Assembly: GCA_000827495.1 (NCBI GenBank)
Contig: KN817529.1
Location: forward strand, 186,001 to 250,000
Source: Hypholoma sublateritium FD-334 SS-4
Lineage: Eukaryota > Basidiomycota > Agaricomycetes > Agaricales > Strophariaceae
Direction: 5' to 3'
DNA: 64,000 nt
Shown here: piece by piece, positions 21,576 to 34,554 of the stretch
How the letters are laid out: each line of letters opens with the position of its first letter
Numbering within the stretch: the stretch's first letter is position 1
Translations under genes and position numbers: made by a program
Notes under the pieces: generated by a model
Told to the model about the DNA's origin: nothing
The model's database searches: none
The model's input: only the letters and a program-made list of their open reading frames with translations

Positions 21576-22403
21576 ATGTCGACAGAAACAGACGCGACTC
21601 CCACTGAAATCTTTGATTCCTTGCCATACTATGACGATGATTTGCAAAAATACCCATATCTAAGAGAAAAGGTTGAGCAGGAGCTGGCTCGGGAGCTCAA
21701 AGCATCTCAAACACTCCATCCTCGCGTTCCTCCACCAGAAGAACTCTTTGCTGTTCGTGAGCACGTCCGTTCATATCGCGTCTCTTTCTTTACTGATATT
21801 GTTCTGGGAAATTAACAGGATAACCCCCTTCTTAAAGCAGAGCTGCAACGCGTTGGAGCAAACCAAGCATTCCCTCCTCTCGACTCGCTGCGACACTCAC
21901 TACCTGCGCCGACATCGACACCAGGTACCGACGAGGAGTGGAAAGCTGCCCTGGACAATGCACATGTTCAACTGCAGCATCAGAAAATAAGGTGTGTTCC
22001 GCTGGTGGTCGCAGTCCATCAAGTCCTGTGCTGAGATCGCGTGCATAGGCAGCAAAATTTAGCACTGCTGCAAAAGTACGGCGCTAACGGCTTCCGGATA
22101 CAAAATTATCTGTTGGAGGCAACAGCCAAGCAGACGGAAAAGACTCTCGAAGAACTAAAAGAGTTGATCGTAGAAGTCAACCGCGAACGTAAAAATACTC
22201 AGGTACTGTTACCGTTGTTGTCTTCTTTTGCCAGTAGCGTCCTCAGACAATTGCAGGATCGCATCGGAAAGCAACTCACTACCCTAGAAACCCGTTGGAC
22301 TGAGCTAATTTCGAGTGTGCTGCAAATCGAGATGGCCAACGTCGCATTGGACGCAGAAATTGAGAGGCTGAATAAAAAGGAGGCTGAGCTTGCTGAGCTT
22401 TAA
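21576..22403 (+). CDS. Pre-mRNA-splicing factor SPF27/BCAS2 family
   Basis: Component of the Prp19 (NineTeen) complex that helps activate the spliceosome. Exons 21576-21752, 21819-21991, 22049-22202 and 22257-22403 total 651 nt, 216 residues. Family features: an N-terminal IFDSLPYYDDDLQKYPYLRE, then VEQELARELK, a middle region ending NAHVQLQHQKIRQQNLALLQ, then long coiled-coil (TEKTLEELKELIVEVNRERK; RIGKQLTTLETRWTELISSV). Length matches BCAS2 proteins. It is transcribed divergently from the complex I gene. The ORF is intact. Confidence 0.92.
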
Positions 22404-22781
22404 GGAGGTGGACCGGACACATGTATAATCTGTAGCACATACGACAACTGTAATGTCATTACTTATATCATACCCAAATTGCCATTGCGAGCGCAGCATG
22501 CAGTCGATGCTTGGAAGTCATGGCGGAGGTTACGAGCAGAGTTGTCCGGCGACATGTCCGTATTTGGCAATTCTGATGGCCGGGCGCCGGTGCTGAGGTT
22601 GCACATTGGATCGAAACACAGGTGAGAAATATCCTCTTCCTTCACTGGTGGTATAACACCCCAGGTGAGTAGCCTTTTACCAGCTCAGATGCTGGTCCCT
22701 TGACTCTGTCTACTTTCTCATCCGTTCATTCTACCACAGGCAACATAAAAAAAGAAGAGACAGGCGTCTTGCGACGCGTCT
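22404..22781. other. Intergenic between SPF27 and the large disordered protein gene
   Basis: No gene seen. It should contain the SPF27 3' end and the promoter of the next gene, since both are on the plus strand. An A-rich run occurs just before the start at 22782. Confidence 0.4.
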
Positions 22782-25700
22782 ATGGCTCAAACCATCCAAG
22801 ATACTGCACTGTTTTCGGATTCAACTGGACAGGAGCTAAAAGGACAGGCGGTGGAGAGTGAAGGGGGTGGGGTGGAGGCCCAGGTCTCTCAAGAGGTGGG
22901 CGAAGGTCCATCCTTGACGCCAACCGCGGCGGGGACCGATGGCCATGCGGAGAAGGCTGCATCACAGACTTCGACGGATGGCCATTCCAATGACCCTCCA
23001 TCTCGCCCCTCTCTGGTCCCTTTGGGCTCAACTCACACACAAACCTCTACTCTAACGCCAGTTGCTCCACACCCAAAGCGCTTCAGTGCGGTCAATATCA
23101 ATAAGAAGTTTCTCGAGAAGAACACAACATCAGGCTCAGCTGCCTCTTCTGCCACTTCTTCCACCACAAAGTCAGGAGCTCCTTCGAGTGAGTGGCATCT
23201 ATCTATACGCTAGTTGTATATTTCTCCATGGCTGACCGTCATCTAATTCTAATGATAGCAAGAGCCTCCGTGCCACCAACCTTGTCACACTCACGTCTTG
23301 TTACCGCCAAATTAACAGCAAGCCCAGCTGTCGCCTCGTCAACAGCAGGATGGTCGCGTCCCTCGTCTGTTGCACCGTCTCCAGCTACGACTAGCTCACC
23401 GATTAGTACATCACCTCTCCCCACTGCGGCTGCCGCACAACCTTCGACAACATCTGCCCCGCAGCTACCTCATGCCGGCAAAGTCATCCTTCCCCAACCA
23501 AGAGCTGCCATGACGCAACTCGTTTCATCCCAGAAAGATACCAGTGCTCCGAAACCAGTCTGGGGCAACGTCAAACCACCGGTAGCTATGTCCATGCGAC
23601 CTGATATTCAGTCAGAAGATTTCCCAACTGCCGCCGAAGTGGCGCAGTCTAGTCAGTAGCAATCTTTTACTTTCAACATACATACTCATTAATTATTAGA
23701 CACGCGCAAGCTTGTCAAACCGGAGGAGACAAAGGCAAGCTCGGACGCAACAGCAGCTAAACAATTAAGGTCAGAAGAAGCCGACACCTTCCGAGGCATT
23801 CACTTGGACCCTAATGCACATCATTGGGACGAGGTCTGATCCTAAAATACTTATTCTATTTGAAATGGTTTCTGACTATGATCTTCTAGATGGAAGAGGA
23901 CGATGATAACTTCCTGGACGGTGTTATTGAATTTGGAGATGGTCGGCAATACAAGATTGAGTCCAACGATGCGCAACCTCCATCTCCATCTCCTTCCCGA
24001 AAAGGATCTCGTTCGCGGCCTCGAACCGGGGAAAACGCGTCGAAGGAGCATCCTGGTCCTGTGAGCAAAGAGGATCGTTTCGTGGACGACTTTGACCGTA
24101 GTTGGCCAAAGTCACGAACATCACCAGCAACGGCTCCGCGAGATATGCCATCTCCGGTCGTTCCACAATCTGCTTCTCCCAATATTTCTCCAGTCAACCA
24201 CGGTGCGCATGCACATCAGGACGCTTCCCGCGTTTTGTTCAATGAGCGATCAAATCGATTAGAACCGTACGGTCATGTTCATGCACCAGGACAGGGAGCA
24301 TTTGCTGCCAAAAGACCTGGACATCCAGAAGGTTCCAGCCCCGTAGAACCAAGAAATGGGAGATACGGCCATCCTGTTGTGGTGCTGCAGAAACCCGGAG
24401 CCAACGATCCGCGCTCACGGAGATATAGTGGCGGAAGCAACAGCAACTTCAACGCTGGTTCTTCAAATGGGTTTGCAAACGACAGGAGTAGGCGAGACGG
24501 CCCGCCACCGAGCCCACGAATGACCCGAGACCCCCCTCCTCATACCATCGAGTCGCATACTGGGAGCAGAGACTTCGACTCGCATCACGGCGATCGAGGT
24601 CGCAGGACGAACATGGGTCCACCGCCGGTACCTTCACATACAGTGAGGCAGGAAGGAGGGAGGCAGCTACCACCGCACCTTTCACAAATCTCACCCGATA
24701 CTCCCAACCGCCGCCTTTCTTCCCGCGATTCTCGATTCTCGCCTTCAGAGTCATCTGTAGGACTCCCGCACCCGACTTCAGCGCGCCTACCACCGCAATC
24801 ACCTGCCCTTTCACATGCGTCACTATCACTTGTTTCTCCTGCGGCAGCAACGAATTTGCCACTGCCTTTGACCGCCCCAGAATTAGACGAGGTTCGTAAG
24901 GATGTCATGCACACTGCCGCGGAGCGAGCGAAGCAACGGAGACAGCAGGAAGAAGCGGAACGAGAGGCCCAGAAGGAGCGAGCTCACCGCAAAGCCGCAG
25001 AGATTGAGGAAAAGCTGAAGGCTGCCGCGCTCGAGAAACAGAAGGAGAAAGAGGCATTGGAAGCATTGGAAGCTGCCAAACTGGCTAAGGTACGATATAT
25101 TTTCACTCTTGCGAGCTGACGTTTAATTGTGCATAATTTGCAGGAGAAAGAGGCGATTGCGCTCATCGAAGAAGCCGTCAAAGCTGCTGAGGACGCCAAG
25201 GCTGCCGATGAAAAACTCCTTGACTCGACGCCACCTGCCCACCTTCCTCCTGGGCAAATTCGTCCCGCACCTTTGAAACAGCCCAAAACGCCAACTATCT
25301 TCTCGCGGAATGGACCTCCATCAGCCCCAATTGCTACGCCTATAGTTCAACCAGAATCATGGCGAGCTCCTCGTGCCGCTCCTGTGCCACCTCCTACGCC
25401 GCGCCAAATTCAGCCTCGGCCATCGCCACCTACTAATTTTGTTGATTCGGGTCCCTCAGCATCGGAACAAGTCGAAACGATTGCGGAAGAGGCAAATGGC
25501 GACCTTGAGGTAGTAGATTTCTCCGACATGGGCAAATTTGTCGGCGTTGCGGAGGTGCCTAAAGCTCCTCAAGTGACAGAAGTCGCTCCAACATCTGCTA
25601 TCCCCTCCAAGCCATCACGACCTCTTGCAGCCGATTTCTTTGACGAACCTGTCAGCTTGCCGGACAGTGTACCGATATCCAAGCAGGCTGATTTCGGGGC

Positions 25701-28175
25701 CTGGCGAAGGAAAGTGTCGCAGGATCTGAACGAACCTTCTCTGCCAACGCCGACAAATGATGCCAAGGTAGAAACTGCCGATAGCACCAAGAAGATCGTT
25801 TCTCAGTCTGCGGCACCGGCACCAGCACCCTCGCACGACCATATACTTCCGAAGGATCGGCCGCGACATTCTGTCTCTCCTGATATATCAACTACGAGCC
25901 TGAATCGAGAACCGCAGTTCCAAGCAGATGCTTCTTCCACAGCGCAAATAATGCAGACATCTCCGACTGCAAATGCTCAGCGAACACCGCGCGGACAGGG
26001 CTTCTACCACAAGGGGGCGGCAATGTCAGCGTTGGACGACGCTATGCTGCGGATAAAGGGCGTTCTAGTAGGAATGCATGCTCAGGAACCTCCAAAGGAT
26101 GCCGCTGCAAAAGAAGTCGCTCCAAGTAACCCACCTAGTCAGGAAGTGCCACCAGCGCGCGCTCTCCATGTCATACAAGTGTCATTGCCTCAAACGCCTG
26201 CGCGGTCTCTTCCCAGGGAGCGATGGGTGCCACCTGCGCTACGACCACGAAGATTCGACGAGCATGACGAACCACGCGAGAACTTCTTGTTTACTGTACC
26301 TCATCTACCGCAGTGGCCAGATACCCCGCCTTCAGTCAAACTACCACCTGTGTCATATCGAGTGGAATCCATTCAAAGAAAGCTATTACAGGCATTTGCA
26401 AGACCGCCATATCAGGCCCGCATGGACATCCTCTCATTTGAGCCACCAGTGCCCGACATGCGTCGTGACCTTTCTTTGAACGACGTTCTCTTCCGCAAGC
26501 CGGCAGCCGCATCCAAGGGCAAATTCAGATACCGCGTAGTGATCCCAAGATTCCGAGGCCCAAAAGTCGGCATGCTAGCTGCCGGTGTAGCAAAGCCCAA
26601 CGGTGGTGCTTTTGGACGTCCTACCCTCGCGGATGGCGCTTCGACTTGGCGGAAGCCGGCTGTATCTCCTAGTGCCAGAACCGATTTCGACACCGATGTA
26701 ACTGAGTTGAATACCATGAGCCGCTCGCCACCGCCAGACCACACTCCTCCTCCATCTACCGTTGCATCGATCCCCAAGACCAGTGAAAGTTCGCCAGCCA
26801 AGTCCGACGGCAATACCTCCTCTCGGTCGAGATCTCAGCTGAAGATGCCAGAAGGGTCTGCTGTAGCCTTCATCCGTGATTCCCGCATTGACGTGGTGGA
26901 AGCTGATACCAAACCACGAGTGAACTTCATTGTTGGCAGTCAACTAGATGATAGCAAACCATCATTTGAGAGCACAACACCTGGGCCTGTAGTTAGTTCT
27001 GACACGGCGAGCAAACTGGCGGTCAATGGAGTAACCTCGACGTCATTGACGCCGTCAAATGATAAGGAACAAGGCTCGGTTTCCCCCTTTGTTAAGGATG
27101 AAAACAAAACCCCGGATGAATATGTATGTGCTGGTACTTAATTGCATGGCGACTATAACTAATACTGTTCAAACAGCCTGAACGAGTTCTCGTTACACCG
27201 CCTACGCACCACGCATCTGCTTCTTGGGCAAGATCGTCTATAAGCTTGAGTGCAAAGGAATCACCTGCTCGAGCGCCGGACCCAGAACATCTGAAAGCAG
27301 TTTGGTCGCAGACCTCCAACAAAGCAGGACTGCATCCAGTCAACTCGCTGGAAGGAATCGCAGATGATCTCACAGCTTTACCTTTCACCTTGCAAGACGT
27401 AAAGTCAGAAGATGGTGAAACGCCCCCACCATCGTTGCCTAGTGCTCCTTCACGGATGTCTATCCATGATGTTACGCGGGCTTTCCAGACTGTACCGACG
27501 TCATCTTCCACTGCAGCCCAATCTCCACACCGTGCATCATTCTCTCCCCCGTCGACGCAAGCGCCTGTTGCTCGCCCTTCGCCCCCCACTTACGGGTACT
27601 CTCCAGTACCCCAGCAAAACAACATTCCGCGTCCCCCTTATGTACCTTACCCTTCACCGATGATGAGCCACTCTCCAGCCCCCGTCATGTACGGACATCC
27701 GATGACAGCAAGCCCCGTTCCAAGCCGCATGCAAGTGAATGGGCATACCCCTCTGTATAGCCAGCCCATGTGGGTGACGATGCCTGCCCCCTCGCAAGGC
27801 AACATGATGCGGCCTTACCCTGGCCAAATGATGTCCTACCCGTCGCCAGGATATGGTCCGCAGCCGCCTCCGAACATGATGCCTGGTACCCCGCAAGCAC
27901 AGAACGGTGGTCGCGGCCGTGGACTACCCATCATGAGCCCCGTTATGTCGCATGCGCATGCGCACGCTGGCCCTACTATGTATCCCGGCAGCCCTGTTAT
28001 GCTTCATGCTGTGCAAGTCCCCCAAAATCATGGATATATGCAGGCAGGCCGTGGCCAGCCACGCACAGATAATGGGCAGATGTCTGCTCAGCAGCAGCAC
28101 CTTGTCCATCATCCAGTATCCCACAATGGATTCAATGCAGGTCCCCCGTCGCCTTTCGTCAGGTCCCAATGGTGA
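22782..28175 (+). CDS. Large Pro/Ser-rich disordered protein with central coiled coil, 1703 residues
   Basis: Function unknown. Six exons (22782-23187, 23259-23651, 23700-23833, 23890-25089, 25144-27123, 27177-28175) are in phase throughout. Most of the chain is Pro, Ser, Thr and Gln and looks disordered. Ordered islands are: KRFSAVNINKKFLEK near residue 100; VWGNVKPP and DFPTAAEVA near 240-260, reminiscent of the animal PRRC2/BAT2 N-terminus; an acidic EMEEDDDNFLDGVIEFGDG; an ERAKQRRQQEEAEREAQKER coiled coil near 650-720; FRYRVVIPRFRGPKVGMLAA near 1180; and EHLKAVWSQTSNKAGLHPVN near 1400. The C-terminus is Pro/Met/Gln/His-rich. Such architecture is common in RNA-granule proteins, but that is inference. 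The PRRC2 resemblance is weak. Confidence 0.85.
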
Positions 28176-28349
28176 ACATTCTTTGTCGCCTTTGTAAATC
28201 CTTGTACGGTTTACATACTCAGTTTTTTGTTATTGTTTTCCTATGGTATATGTTGTCTTAGCATTACATTATATCACACGCACTTTTGCTCATGCAAAAA
28301 ATTGGCTATGAAGTGATTAATATATATATGTAAGCGCGCCTCTATAAGT

Positions 28350-30067
28350 CTAAACAGCAAGCTTGACAGCCTCCTCAGCGGCCTCATCAAGACTGTCAAA
28401 GGGTATAATTGTCAAGCCAGATTCCTTAATCATCCTGAAAAGGCATGAGAACTGTATGAGTATGCAATTTGAATGAACTTACTGCTTGGCCTCTGCCTCC
28501 TTAGTGCCCTTGAGCCTGACGACCAAAGGTATTTGCAAATTCAATTCTTTTGCGGCCTTTATGACACCCTCGGCAATGTAGTCGCACCGCATGATACCTA
28601 TCCCATGTTTAACGTAGTTGAAAAGGAGAGATAAATAGAAAAACCCACCGCCAAAGATATTGATGAAGATACTCTTGACTTTGGGGTCAGTGACAATGAT
28701 TTCGAACGCCTTCTTAACAGTGTCGGGAGTGGCACCTCTGCAAAATACAATTGACTCCAGATAGAGGAGAATTTGCAATAAAGACCTACCCTCCAACATC
28801 CAAGAAGTTAGCAGGGTTTCCGCCATGGAGGGATAGCACGTCCATGGTGGCCATGGCAAGACCGGCGCCGTTGACGAGGCACCCTACGCTTCCATCCAAC
28901 TTGATGAAGTTGAGGTTAGCCTTTTGGGCTTCAACCTCAGACGGCTCTTCCTGGCTAATATCACGGACAGCGAAAATATCTTGCTGGCGGAATTCAGCGT
29001 TGTCGTCGAACCCGAATTTAGCATCCATGCTACAAGCAGATAAAAGTTGAGCCTTTTCCTATTTTCACTTGTACAACATACCAAAGAACTTCTCCGTCGG
29101 TGGTCAACGCCATGGGGTTGATTTCGATTTGGGTGGCATCCTTCTCCTTGAAGATACGATAGAGGTTGATGAAGATATCGGCGGCGGCAGCCTGAGTCTC
29201 AGAAGTCTTGAATCCAATCTTCTGGGCAACACCAATAGCCTCTTCTTTCGAAAGGCCGTACTCGAAGGAAATGGGGGTGGTGATGATGGCGGCAGGATCC
29301 TTCGCCGCGACCTCTTCGATGTTCATGCCACCTTGAGCCGACGCGACCAACACAACACCTTGAAATGCACGGTCATTGAGAACGGCAACGTAGTATTCAT
29401 GCTCAGGTTGTCTACGCTCTGCCAACATGACCTAGAGTTTTGGTTCAAACCTGATAAACATACAATTTGATATTTCTACTCACAGTATTGCAAAGGCGAC
29501 CTTGGGCTCCCGTCTGCTTCGTGATAAGATGGGCATTGATCATCTTCCCAGCGATATCCTTTGCCTGCTGAGGACTATCCAGATTCCATCGTCAACGAGC
29601 GTCAGTGTATCATACGCGAAACATATGACCTGTCAACCATGTGCACTCCTCCCTGAAAGCCATTGTTGAATTTGCCCTTTCCACGTCCGCCAGCCAGGAC
29701 TTGAGCTTTTATGACCAAGTTGTCGCTACCTTAGGGAAATTACACGTCAACACGATAAAAACCATGTGTTAAATCAAAACTGTTACCAAAGGTCTTCGCG
29801 ACGTCATAGGCTTCCTGGGGAGTTCTTGCTGCAATACTCTTAGGCGTTGCAATCCCATACTGATGACGTATAGATGAATAATTGCACAGTGACACTTGGT
29901 GGAAAACGAACGTCGTTCAACAACTTCATGGACTGGTACTCATGGATGGACAAGAACCGCTTCTGGCCCACGGATGTAACCTATAGCCCAGTCAAAAAAG
30001 ATAAAAAGAGACCGAACTCAATACCTAAACGTACCAACGAGCCTGCTTTCCTCAACGACGCCAACAT
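28350..30067 (-). CDS. Succinyl-CoA ligase beta subunit, mitochondrial
   Basis: TCA-cycle enzyme subunit that binds the nucleotide and, with the alpha subunit, converts succinyl-CoA to succinate. The start at 30067 gives [11 protein letters not shown], then [20 protein letters not shown], a mitochondrial presequence running into the conserved start of the ATP-grasp domain. Further matches are [101 protein letters not shown] and [19 protein letters not shown]. The gene has many short introns. Nucleotide specificity (ADP or GDP) cannot be judged by eye. It converges on the preceding gene (174 bp between stops) and diverges from the DinB-like gene (539 bp between starts). Confidence 0.96.
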
Positions 30068-30606
30068 TGGTCGGATAGATTAGGGTAAGAAGAAGTAAGT
30101 GGATGAAGAGTATGATGACCTGGTGCCAGGGCTCCGCCGTAGCCGGTCGGTAGCCGAAAATAGATGTTTAGTCAGCCATGCTATAAAAGCCAGAGCGCCG
30201 AAATCTTTTCACTTTACACCTGAGCGACGACGACGGTCGAAAGCCTTTGCGATTCTTCCTGTCTCTCACCCATGTCCTTCTCTCGAGTTGGCCGTGGGTA
30301 TATCTCTGGAAGATCAACTCCCATCCTCGCCTTGAGTTCGAGCGACTTATTTTTTCTTGGGTCGCCCGAAATTAGGCAGAGAAATATTCTCCGAAACTCC
30401 GAGACCTCCCACTATCCACGTTGTTAGAGCTTATTTACTTGCGTCCTAAAGCTGTCAAGGGGTCGGCCAGGAGGGAAACGCGAGGCTAGGGACGAGGTCG
30501 CCCATTGATCGTGAATAATATATTTATTTCTTCCCCGTTTGACGTATCACCAATATATATAGCTCCTATTCGATCATTTGGTTTCTTGTCTTTCCCCACT
30601 TTTTCT
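30068..30606. other. Divergent intergenic region with A/T-rich core element
   Basis: Separates the divergent starts of the succinyl-CoA ligase and DinB-like genes. A TATATATA-like run at about 30553-30561 lies about 50 bp before the DinB-like start and is a plausible core promoter. No other gene is seen. Confidence 0.45.
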
Positions 30607-31439
30607 ATGGTGCACCTTGAGACAACCGCGTCAACCCCCTCCCCAATGTCCTCGTCGAGCGCGCAACGTGGGCCATCAGGGTGTCCCCGAGTTGAGGAAC
30701 AACTGGCAGTGGCCAAGACTATTATCTTGCAAGCCGTGGATTTGGTGGATAATCATTTGACCTCTGACGAGCAGTTGACTGTCAATTCTAAACACCTCCC
30801 GGGATCAACAATCGGTATACTAAAATCAAGAGGCTTGCGCTACTATCCCCTAATTTATTATTCTGCAGGAAAACATCTGCGACACGCGCGCGATCACTAC
30901 GTTCTTCTAGTAGACTGCATAACGGGTCCTGCCCCTCGCGTCCTTTCCTATGACACAAGAATCCGGAACACACCTATGGAGACGAGCATAGCTGGGGCTC
31001 GTAAAGCCTTGTTAGACACAATCAAACAGCTGGAGTGTGTCGTTCCCACCATGGACTTCGATGAAGAAATTACCTTACAAGCCATAACTCCGCATATGCA
31101 TTCTTTCAAAACGACTACAGGCCGAGAAGTGAGCATTCATCACAAAGGCTGCCAACCTTCGCTGAGAAATAAATAGTTGTGGTTCGCGAGCCTTCACTGC
31201 GTACATCATTGGTCCATGGTGAGTACCACGTATGGAGCGCGTCTCACTCGTGTTAATTCTTGCTTTCTATGATTCAAGGTTCGCGTCATAGCTGGGGAAA
31301 TGGTATGCCTTTACACGTCTAATGGTCCTTGTAAACAGGCTCACTATTCTCTCCCCAGGGTATAGAACTCGACCCCGACTTTGGATTCGCTCCTTCGACG
31401 TTGGTATACCAGGGTGAATCAAGCAATGCTTCGAAATGA
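30607..31439 (+). CDS. DinB-like four-helix domain protein
   Basis: Five exons (30607-30814, 30869-31128, 31177-31218, 31279-31302, 31359-31439) total 615 nt, 204 residues. The body reads as a helical DinB/YfiT-type fold: EEQLAVAKTIILQAVDLVDN at the start, GKHLRHARDHYVLLVDCI in the middle, and LWFASLHCVHHWSMVRVIAG near the end. The His residues in the second and third of these are positioned like the metal-binding His triad of DinB-like proteins. Fungal members are uncharacterised. Two exons are only 42 and 24 nt. The start at 30607 was preferred over an upstream in-frame ATG at 30505 because a TATA-like run lies between them. The family assignment is moderate; the gene structure is firm. Confidence 0.78.
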
Positions 31440-31831
31440 GACGAATGCTGATGCAATGCGACTCACCGGATAGACCGTGATGTGCCTCTTGGAAGGGGTA
31501 AATTGTAGCCACTGTTTCTACGTTTTATTCTATCCGATATTATATGGACATCACGGCGATTATCACTGTAATGGCGATGCTTTGGCTTGAACGACTGGGG
31601 GCGATTTGACTGTTGCTTAAGTGGTTGTTGGTTGCTTGAATTTGTCTGCGAAATTGAAAAAAGATGAAGAGGTTTGAAGTATGACGTGATATTAATTGCT
31701 TTGGAAGCTGCCGCCAAATAAGGACTGTGCGCGAGTGGCTTCCAAGCCGCATTTATACCACATCCGGCTTCGTAAACATCTCATTCTTCATCTTGAGAGT
31801 TATGCGATAGTCCGAAATTTACTCCAACAAG

Positions 31832-34208
31832 ATGTCAGAAAAGATGATTCCCCTCGAGGGTGAAACCCAGAAGAAGCGCGTGGTTCGTTGCATCCTTTTT
31901 TTATGCTCCCGCTACAGACAAACAAGTCGCTGATGCCGATTCTTGGGCGCCAGTGCTACTTTTTCGACTCAGATATTGGAGGCTTCCACTATGGACCTGG
32001 GCATCCGTACGAAGATGTTTTCCGCTTGCTCATGAGGACCTATATATAATTATATACTTTGTAAATCAGGATGAAGCCGACGCGTATAAGGATGTGTCAT
32101 TCACTTGTCATGAATTACGGACTGTACAAGAAGATGGAAATATTCGTGCGTTTGAACTTCTTTCTCTCGATTTTATCTTTACTGAAAAGCTCGTCTTCAG
32201 CGCGCTAAACCTGCCACAAAACGCGAAATGACCCAATTTCATTCAGACGAATATGTTGATTTCTTGAGCAGGATCACCCCGAGCAACATGAATTCGTATG
32301 TGAAAGAGCAGCATAAATGTATTGTCATCAATCTTTCGTTTCGAACGACTTTCTAATCGGTCGAATAGATAATGTCGGTGACGACTGCCCAGTTTTCGAT
32401 GGGTTGTTTGAGTACTGCTCGATATCTGCTGGAGGATCAATGGGTACGGCCTCAGTCGAGATTCAGTGGACTGAAAATTTCTAACCCGTCTCAGAGGGTG
32501 CCGCTAGATTAAGTCGCGACAAATGTGATATCGCTGTCAATTGGGCAGGCGGACTCCATCATGCTAAGAAGAGTGAAGCCAGCGGCTTTTGCTATGTAAA
32601 TGGTATGTTTTGATGCGTTCCTTCATTGTGCCTATTGTGATGTACCTCTGTACACCATAGACATCGTGTTGGGAATTTTAGAACTCCTGCGGTATGTAGA
32701 CTGCCACTGTTGGAAGACACTCAGTTGACATTACAGATCAGATACCATACTCGTGTCTTATACATTGACATCGATGTTCATCACGGAGACGGTGTCGAGG
32801 AAGCGTTTTATACCACAGACAGGGTGATGACTGTCAGCTTCCATAAATACGGAGAGTATTTCCCTGGGACAGGAGAGCTCAGGGTCTGTTTCCAAAAATA
32901 TTCTGTACATTTACGTCTCTCTCATCATAGGTTCACAGGATGTTGGCGTCATGAAAGGCAAATATTATGCCCTCAACTTCCCGTTGAGAGATGGAATATC
33001 AGACGACAACTACAAATCAGTATTTGAACCTGTCGGTATCTCCTTGATAATTCTGACACGAGCACTCAAAAAAGTCTTGTGCAGGTGATCCAACAAGTCA
33101 TGGAGTCGTACGACCCTTCAGCGATTGTCCTACAATGTGGCACAGATTCACTTTCTGGAGACAAACTTGGTTGCTTGAACTTGTCCATGCGAGGTATGCA
33201 TTCGAAAGTATTTCTGTTCCAGAAAATCTTACAAAAAACATTTCCAGGTCATGCCAACTGCGTCAAATTTGTCAAATCATTCAATAAGCCTCTGCTGCTT
33301 CTGGGAGGTGGTGGTTATACTATGCGCAACGTCAGTCGTGCTTGGGCATTCGAAACAGGTTTGGCGGCCGGCGTTGAACTTGGTCCAGGTACCGTATAAA
33401 CTTTGAGGGATGAAATGGTATTAACGGCCTTCACCGCGTCCAGAAATCCCGGTGAACGAATATTACGAATACTTCGGCCCCGACTACGAACTTGATGTCA
33501 AATCATCGAACACGGATGATTTAAATACCCCGGCTTATTTAGATCGTGTAAAGCGGATTGTCCTTGAAAATCTGAGGCACGCTGGTGGGCCGCCAAGCGT
33601 CCAAATGTCCAGTAATTATATAATCTTCTATGATTTTGGCGTGGAGTTAGACTAATCAACATTCTGTTCTAGACATTCCCAGTATGCCCATTGATGAGGA
33701 CCTGGACGATCCTAACCAGAACGAGGACTTTGAGGACCCTAATGACCGCCGCCCTATGCGTTTGCTGGACTCCAGGCGACAAGCAGATGGGGAACTGTCA
33801 GACTCCGAAGACGAGGGAGAAGGCGGACGAAGAAACCATGCACGTTATCGTGACCGAGAGACCGACGACACGAACGGGGGGCATAAGTTCGGCATGGGAG
33901 GTGGTATTCTCAATGCCGGGTCCATGGCGTCCCATGGGGCGGGCCCCAGCGGCCACACCACCGCCGTCCGGATATTGACCTCTTCGGCTGCCGCTGAATC
34001 AGCCATGGAGGTCGATACATCGTCTGCAGAGAGCAATGCAGGTGGGTCTGTCGCTGAAGCCGCCGCGCCCGAAACTCCTGCCACCGAAGCGCCGGTTTCC
34101 GAATCTGCTGTCGATGCAACTGCTGAAAAGACAGAGGAAACTACCGAAACATCAGCTGAAGACAGCAAAATGGATGTCGATCCTACCCCGTCCACTGCGG
34201 CTCCCTGA
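31832..34208 (+). CDS. Class I histone deacetylase, Rpd3/HDAC1 type
   Basis: Zinc-dependent lysine deacetylase of the Rpd3 class, the catalytic subunit of Sin3/Rpd3-type co-repressors. The first exon (31832-31882) ends KKRV and joins [18 protein letters not shown] at 31954. Then come [113 protein letters not shown] and [17 protein letters not shown]. The active-site His-His pair (GLHHAK), the zinc ligands (DIDVHH and the Asp of GTDSL) and the catalytic Tyr (GGGGYT) are present. The tail beyond the catalytic domain is acidic and Ala/Ser/Glu-rich ([20 protein letters not shown]). There are roughly a dozen exons, all joinable in frame. Confidence 0.96.
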
Positions 34209-34554
34209 TTTTGTCGTCTTTTCACTAATTGCTTTGTACCTGCTATATCCGTTGTATTCTCCATTTAATGTGTATCTGATTTGGGCTTGAGATCGCCGTA
34301 GAACCCAGACTTATCCATATGTGCACCCTACGGCACGTTATAGTACGAAATATATAGACCAGAGTCTTGGGTCTTGACACTGTAAATACTGGGATATCGT
34401 CGCGTCCACCGGTCGCGTGAGTCACGAGGGACTTACTCATGACTCCTAATTGGGTAAATTAGTCCATTCTTTCTTGAATTGTGACTTGAACTTGTTCTCC
34501 TTTCTCTATACCTACCCCTGCAGGCGAATACCGCGTGTATCATTGCTTCTAGCC
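34209..34554. other. Intergenic between HDAC and XPA genes
   Basis: 346 bp holding the HDAC 3' flank and XPA promoter (both genes on the plus strand). No gene or repeat seen. Confidence 0.4.
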
